Shown here piece after piece: positions 60,388 through 64,000 of a stretch of DNA of 64,000 nt; the stretch's first letter is position 1, and each line of letters begins with the position of its first letter. The notes below the pieces were generated by a model. The model did not search any database. It saw only the letters and a list, made by a program, of their open reading frames with translations, and had not been told where the DNA came from. The stretch is from Neptunicoccus cionae (lineage in GTDB: Bacteria; Pseudomonadota; Alphaproteobacteria; Rhodobacterales; Rhodobacteraceae): assembly GCF_014643735.1 (NCBI RefSeq), contig NZ_BMKA01000002.1, positions 496,001 through 560,000 of the forward strand, given 5' to 3'. The translations under genes were made by a program, and so were the position numbers.

Positions 60388-61104
60388 ATGACTTCAGAAC
60401 AAACCACATCCAAATCCGCCTTCTGGGAAGGCTATCGCGACTGCGCCCCGTTTATTTTGGTTGCAGCACCCTTCGGACTTATGTTCGGCGTGGCCGCGAC
60501 CGAACTCGGCCTGTCGCTGATCCAGACCATGACAATGACCGTTCTGGTGATTGCAGGGGCTGCGCAGTTCACGGCGCTGATCCTGTTGGAAGAACACGCG
60601 CCGACCCTGATTATTCTGGCAACCGCACTGGCGGTGAACCTGCGTATGGCGATGTATTCCGCCGCCCTTGTGCCCTATCTGGGCAAGGCGAGGGGCCGCA
60701 CAAAGCTGTTGCTGGCTTATTTCAACGTGGACCAGACCTTTGGGGTGGCCAGTGTTCGCCTGCCCGTTGAACTGCAATGGACTGTTGCACAACGCTCCGC
60801 CTATTTCATTGGCGGTGGACTTGCGATTACACCCTTCTGGATCCTCTCCACCTATCTGGGCGCGGCCTTCGGGGCAGCAATTCCGCCGGAATTCTCGCTC
60901 GATTTTGCTATGCCGATCTGTTTCATCGCCATCATCGCCCCCGCGCTGCGCACCCTGCCCCATGTTCTGGCGGCTGTGACATCGGTGGTCGCAGCACTGG
61001 CGCTTAGCTGGATACCGTTTTCCCTTGGCCTGTTGATCGCGGCGGCCATCGCGATGGTGGTGGGGGCGCAGGCCGAGCTCTGGCTGGAGCGGCGTAAATC
61101 ATGA
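60388..61104 (+). CDS. azlC: AzlC family branched-chain amino acid permease subunit
   Basis: AzlC and AzlD together export branched-chain amino acids (or analogues). The 238-residue protein shows the family start FWEGYRDCAPFILVAAPFGLMFG (in part) and AGAAQFTALILL, NLRMAMYSAALVPYLG, with six or so membrane helices. The ATG at 60388 is the family start; TTG at 60373 is an alternative. The stop overlaps the azlD start by ATGA. Confidence 0.93.
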   Translation: MTSEQTTSKSAFWEGYRDCAPFILVAAPFGLMFGVAATELGLSLIQTMTMTVLVIAGAAQFTALILLEEHAPTLIILATALAVNLRMAMYSAALVPYLGKARGRTKLLLAYFNVDQTFGVASVRLPVELQWTVAQRSAYFIGGGLAITPFWILSTYLGAAFGAAIPPEFSLDFAMPICFIAIIAPALRTLPHVLAAVTSVVAALALSWIPFSLGLLIAAAIAMVVGAQAELWLERRKS

Positions 61105-61430
61105 CTCTGGATCAAACCCAAATTTGGATCGTGATCGCGGGCATGGCCTTTGGCACCTTCTTTATCCGCTGGTCGTTTCTCGGCCTGCTCGGGGACCGCG
61201 AACTTCCCCAGTGGGCGCTGCGCCACCTGCGCTATACCGCCGTTGCTATCCTGCCCGGACTGATTGCGCCGCTGATCCTATGGCCCTCTGGCACGGGCGG
61301 AGAACCCGATCCCGCGCGTCTTCTGGCAGCACTGGTGGCTTTTGGCATGGGCATGTGGCGCAAATCCGCGCTTTGGGCGATCTTCAGCGGGCTGATCACC
61401 CTTTACGCGGTGCAATATCTGCTGGGCTAA
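61101..61430 (+). CDS. azlD: AzlD domain-containing small transporter subunit
   Basis: A 109-residue membrane protein with four predicted helices: IVIAGMAFGTFFIRWSFLG, YTAVAILPGLIAPLIL, PARLLAALVAFGMGMW and ALWAIFSGLITLYAVQYLLG. It is the AzlD partner of AzlC. The ATG overlaps the azlC stop, so stoichiometric translation is likely. It ends four bases into the convergent Lrp gene. Confidence 0.92.
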   Translation: MTLDQTQIWIVIAGMAFGTFFIRWSFLGLLGDRELPQWALRHLRYTAVAILPGLIAPLILWPSGTGGEPDPARLLAALVAFGMGMWRKSALWAIFSGLITLYAVQYLLG

Positions 61431-61885
61431 AGCGGCAGCGCTGTCGTCTTGAACACCGTGCGCAGGGCAAAGCTGGACTGCAACTGCGCTACACCGGGCA
61501 AACGCGCCAGATGCTGACGGTGAATACGGGCGTAATCATCCGTGTCCGCCGCCACCACTTTCAGCAGATAATCCGCTGTGCCTGCCATCAGATGACACTC
61601 CAGCACATCGGGCACCAGCGCCACTTCCCGCTCAAACGCGGCAAGCGTTTCGTCCGCTTGCCCCTGTAGCGAAATCTCGACAAAGACGGTCGTCCGCCGC
61701 CCCACTGCACGGGGGTCGAGCATAGCCACATAGTTCTTGATCACCCCTTCAGATTCCAGCCGCTGCACCCGTCTGTGACAGGCAGAGGCAGAGAGGTTTA
61801 TCTTGTCGGCCAGTTCGGAATTGGACATCCGCCCGCTCTTTTGCAGGGCGGTCAGGATTCGACGGTCTATTTCGTCAAGTTTCAC
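61427..61885 (-). CDS. Lrp/AsnC family transcriptional regulator
   Basis: A 152-residue Lrp-type regulator: an N-terminal HTH (VKLDEIDRRILTALQKSGRM, SNSELADKINLSASACHRRV) and a C-terminal RAM ligand-binding domain (VFVEISLQGQADETLAAFE, LMAGTADYLLKVVA). It is probably a local regulator of alanine dehydrogenase, from which it is divergent; alanine is a common effector. The start is taken as GTG at 61885, directly before KLDEIDRRIL; longer versions from upstream ATGs would add an unlikely N-terminus. Confidence 0.92.
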   Translation of the reverse strand: MKLDEIDRRILTALQKSGRMSNSELADKINLSASACHRRVQRLESEGVIKNYVAMLDPRAVGRRTTVFVEISLQGQADETLAAFEREVALVPDVLECHLMAGTADYLLKVVAADTDDYARIHRQHLARLPGVAQLQSSFALRTVFKTTALPL

Positions 61886-61968
61886 GTGCTTCGAAGCTTT
61901 CTTCGCTATTAGGGACTTTAGCGATAGATTATTCGAAAAAATCCACTTTGAACACAACAGATTGAATC

Positions 61969-61988
61969 GCATGTGTTTCACAAAATGC
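61969..61988. promoter_or_regulatory. Candidate Lrp operator in the Lrp/ald intergenic region
   Basis: GCAT (61969-61972) and ATGC (61985-61988) flank TGTTTCACA, giving an imperfect inverted repeat of GCAT-x-TGT/ACA-xx-ATGC form between the divergent regulator and ald starts. A separate GCTTCGAAGC palindrome sits at 61888-61897 next to the regulator start. Either could be the binding site. Confidence 0.4.
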
Positions 61989-62030
61989 ATAACAATTGGG
62001 CAAACAAGCACTGTGCAGAGGAGGATCACC

Positions 62031-63149
62031 ATGCTTATCGGTTGCCCGAAAGAGATCAAAAATCAGGAATACCGCGTCGGGGTTACACCTTCCGCCGCAC
62101 TAGAGGCCATTTCCCGCGGCCACTCCGTTATCATCGAAACCAACGCCGGTATCGGCGCCGGCTTTCCAGATGAAGCCTACACAAACGTCGGCGCCGAGAT
62201 CGTCAGCACCGCCGAAGAAATCTTTGCCCGCGCCGAGATGGTCGTAAAGGTTAAAGAACCCCAACCCGCAGAGCGCAAGCAACTGCGCGAAGGTCAAATC
62301 CTCTACACCTATCTACACCTCGCCCCCGACCCTGCCCAGACCCAAGATCTTCTGGATAGCGGCGTGACAGCGATTGCCTATGAAACCGTAACCGACAATC
62401 GCGGCGGCCTGCCATTGCTGGCCCCGATGTCCGAAGTCGCCGGACGTCTGGCGCCACAAACCGGATCGTGGGCTTTGCAGAAAGCCAATGGCGGCAGTGG
62501 CGTTCTGTTGGGCGGCGTGCCCGGTGTGCGCCCTGCGAATGTTGCGATCATCGGCGGTGGTGTTGTTGGCACCGCAGCAGCCCGTGTGGCTGTCGGCATG
62601 GGCGCGAATGTGACCGTGCTCGACCGTTCGGTTCCACGCCTGTCCTATCTGGATGATGTATTTATGGGGCGTTTGACCACGCAATATTCCGATCAGGGTG
62701 CGATGGCAGAACTGCTGCCCCGCGTCGATATGGTGATCGGCGCGGTTCTTATTCCCGGTGCTGCGGCCCCCAAACTGATCAGCCGCGACCAACTTGGCCT
62801 GATGAAACCCGGTTCGGTTTTGGTGGATGTGGCGATTGACCAAGGCGGCTGCTTTGAGACCTCAAAGGCGACCACCCATGATGAACCGATTTATGAGGTC
62901 GATGGCATTGTGCATTACTGCGTGGCCAATATGCCGGGCGCAGTGGCGCGGACCTCGACCATCGCGCTTGGGAACGCCACCGTCCCCCACATGCTGGCCC
63001 TCGCTGATAAGGGTTGGCGGCAGGCCTGCGAGGACGACGAGAACCTGATGAACGGGTTAAACACCCATGCAGGCAAGCTCACCTACTACGCCGTGGGCAA
63101 GGCCCTTGGGATTGATGTAGTGTCCCCGAAAATGGCGATGAAACTGTAA
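62031..63149 (+). CDS. ald: Alanine dehydrogenase
   Basis: Ald interconverts L-alanine and pyruvate plus ammonia with NAD. The 372-residue protein has the family opening LIGCPKEIKNQEYRVGVTP, the catalytic region EPQPAERKQLREGQILYTYLH (in part), the NAD motif VAIIGGGVVGTAAARVAVGMG (in part; about 170-188) and NMPGAVARTSTIALGNAT. A GAGGAGG ribosome site precedes the ATG at 62031. Its divergence from the Lrp gene suggests substrate-dependent induction. Confidence 0.97.
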   Translation: MLIGCPKEIKNQEYRVGVTPSAALEAISRGHSVIIETNAGIGAGFPDEAYTNVGAEIVSTAEEIFARAEMVVKVKEPQPAERKQLREGQILYTYLHLAPDPAQTQDLLDSGVTAIAYETVTDNRGGLPLLAPMSEVAGRLAPQTGSWALQKANGGSGVLLGGVPGVRPANVAIIGGGVVGTAAARVAVGMGANVTVLDRSVPRLSYLDDVFMGRLTTQYSDQGAMAELLPRVDMVIGAVLIPGAAAPKLISRDQLGLMKPGSVLVDVAIDQGGCFETSKATTHDEPIYEVDGIVHYCVANMPGAVARTSTIALGNATVPHMLALADKGWRQACEDDENLMNGLNTHAGKLTYYAVGKALGIDVVSPKMAMKL

Positions 63150-63163
63150 TAAGCAAAGCCGAC

Positions 63164-63192
63164 AGAAAACCCGCCTCTCCGGCGGGTTTTCT
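63164..63192 (+). terminator. Terminator of ald
   Basis: A perfect 12-base stem, 63164-63175 with 63181-63192, loop TCTCC, followed by CGTTTTA. It is also close to the end of the convergent mscL gene. Confidence 0.92.
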
Positions 63193-63214
63193 CGTTTTAA
63201 GTGTACCGCTTGCG

Positions 63215-63649
63215 TTATTTCTGTTGAAGCGAATCGCGGATTTGAAGCAGCACTTCCAGTTCGGACGGACCAGCAGGCGCCGCCTCTTCCGCTGGCATTT
63301 CGTCTTTTTTAGCAGCGGCTTCTTTCACTTTGTTGACCGTACGCACCAGCTGGAACACAACAAAAGCAATGATCAGGAAATTGATCACGGCCATCATGAA
63401 CGATCCGTAAGCAAAAACGGCGGCCCCCGCCTCGCGTGCTTCTGCAAGGCTCTCATAAGTGCCATCGCCGCTTAGGATGATGAACTGGTTTGTGAAGTCC
63501 ACGCCGCCGGTAAACAGCCCGATAAACGGGTTGATCAGATCATCCACCATAGATTTTACGATGGCGGTAAAGGCCGCGCCAATAATAATCCCGACGGCCA
63601 TATCCATAACATTGCCGCGGGCGATAAAGTTTCTAAATTCTTTTAACAT
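63215..63649 (-). CDS. mscL: Large-conductance mechanosensitive channel MscL
   Basis: MscL opens under membrane tension to release solutes in osmotic downshock. The 144-residue protein has the family start [20 protein letters not shown] and [20 protein letters not shown] (the pore helix), a periplasmic loop, the second helix [16 protein letters not shown] and a charged C-terminal bundle ([10 protein letters not shown]). The ATG at 63649 is the family start with GGGGACAG as ribosome site. It is 134 bases downstream of pheT, with a hairpin between. Confidence 0.96.
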   Translation of the reverse strand: MLKEFRNFIARGNVMDMAVGIIIGAAFTAIVKSMVDDLINPFIGLFTGGVDFTNQFIILSGDGTYESLAEAREAGAAVFAYGSFMMAVINFLIIAFVVFQLVRTVNKVKEAAAKKDEMPAEEAAPAGPSELEVLLQIRDSLQQK

Positions 63650-63730
63650 ACTGTCCCCGTTTGTTTTTTCTTTACTGAGCACTTGTTTGTCAGAAAGGTA
63701 TACTACGAACGGCAAGTATTTCTATCGAGA

Positions 63731-63758
63731 AAAGGCCCGAACACAAGTTCGAGCCTTT
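63731..63758 (-). terminator. Terminator of pheT
   Basis: AAAGGC (63731-63736) pairs with GCCTTT (63753-63758), with an inner GAAC/GTTC pairing between; on the minus strand the hairpin follows the pheT stop by about 25 bases and ends in TTTTCTC. Confidence 0.75.
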
Positions 63759-63783
63759 AATATGTCTTGCAGTCTGAAGAAGA

Positions 63784-64000
63784 CTAACCGCGCAGCACGC
63801 CGCCGGTGGCCTTGCTGACCTTATCAATGATCTTGGCAGAGACCGCCTCAATATCCTTGTCGGTCAGGGTCGCGTCCTTGGGCTGCAGGCGCACGGTGAT
63901 CGCGACGGACTTCTTACCCTCGCCCATCTGTGCTTCGGCCTTTGTACCGCTGAACAGGTCAAACACGGAAGCGTCCGAAATCAACGCCTTGTCCGCGCCT
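63784..64000 (-). CDS. pheT: Phenylalanine--tRNA ligase beta subunit, C-terminal end (start outside window)
   Basis: The window contains the last 71 residues of PheT. The fragment reads [12 protein letters not shown] ... [20 protein letters not shown] ... [12 protein letters not shown], matching the ferredoxin-fold anticodon-binding (FDX-ACB) domain that ends the beta chain. The frame is open to the window edge. The subunit pairs with PheS to charge tRNA(Phe). Confidence 0.93.
   Translation of the reverse strand, partial: GADKALISDASVFDLFSGTKAEAQMGEGKKSVAITVRLQPKDATLTDKDIEAVSAKIIDKVSKATGGVLRG

Noticed and set aside
1-64000. Mobile elements, CRISPR arrays, toxin-antitoxin pairs, tRNA or rRNA genes
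   Set aside because: I looked for transposase, integrase, regular spaced repeats, tRNA cloverleaf ends and similar signs and found none that hold up.

Overview
The window is a continuous stretch of chromosome from an alphaproteobacterium, most likely a member of the Rhodobacterales (Roseobacter/Paracoccaceae group). The GC-rich coding bias, the TIGR02302/DUF4175 protein, a MJ0042-type zinc-ribbon membrane protein, FtsEX with PlsC, CbiX with a His-rich tail, the DUF2157/GDYXXLXY pair, CobI/J/L/M/H cobalamin genes and an Lrp-controlled alanine dehydrogenase all fit that group. This assignment is inference from gene content; no rRNA or tRNA gene is present. No insertion sequence, prophage, CRISPR array or integrase was seen, so the window reads as core genome. 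Genes are packed tightly, with many ATGA or TGATG stop/start overlaps, and no gene-free stretch exceeds 300 bases.

Layout: (1) 1-11.8 kb: partial histidine phosphatase, GST with a Cys-motif tail, YifB ATPase, alpha/beta hydrolase, gshB-yraN-rsmI (minus), then divergently a lipoprotein PBP activator, glnD and murJ. (2) 11.8-18 kb: a rhomboid-fold protein that appears to lack its catalytic residues, trpS, the DUF2157/GDYXXLXY membrane pair, a small unknown gene and a DEAD-box helicase. (3) 18-30.7 kb: a cobalamin region in two blocks. The minus-strand operon runs small His-containing membrane protein, cbiX, cobH, cobL, cobI, cbiG-cobJ fusion, cobM, ending at a strong terminator. The plus-strand block holds DUF1636, cobD (threonine-phosphate decarboxylase) and cbiB. 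Between them lie a Tat-exported MBL hydrolase, a glutathionyl-hydroquinone reductase-like GST, a secreted trypsin-like protease and a degenerate receiver protein. (4) 30.7-40.9 kb: gap preceded by a LacI-type operator, ftsE-ftsX-plsC, a very acidic zinc-ribbon membrane protein, TIGR02302, then lysA.

(5) 40.4-46.3 kb: argH with a 32-residue LptM-like lipoprotein and DUF2834 towards lysA, a TlpA thioredoxin, a PAS histidine kinase with a single-domain response regulator, tag glycosylase and a complete EAL phosphodiesterase. (6) 46.5-51.9 kb: phaA-phaB (acetyl-CoA to 3-hydroxybutyryl-CoA), DUF465, a TrmN6-like methyltransferase with DUF2007, polyprenyl diphosphate synthase and ispE. (7) 51.8-57.1 kb: TPR lipid/outer-surface-type protein, ETF-ubiquinone oxidoreductase, greA and an unknown membrane protein. 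(8) 57.1-64 kb: moeA-mobB-mobA-fdhD for molybdenum cofactor and formate dehydrogenase maturation, azlCD branched-chain amino acid export, the divergent Lrp/ald pair, mscL and the 3' end of pheT.

Points most worth a second look are the predicted inactive rhomboid, the structured noncoding stretch upstream of the cobalamin operon where a B12 riboswitch might have been expected but was not recognised, the CxxC-to-CxxG change in FdhD, the CbiG-CobJ fusion beside a metal-binding CbiX, and the overlap of a terminator hairpin with the ribosome binding site of the DUF2157 gene. I did not find convincing evidence of a wholly new system.
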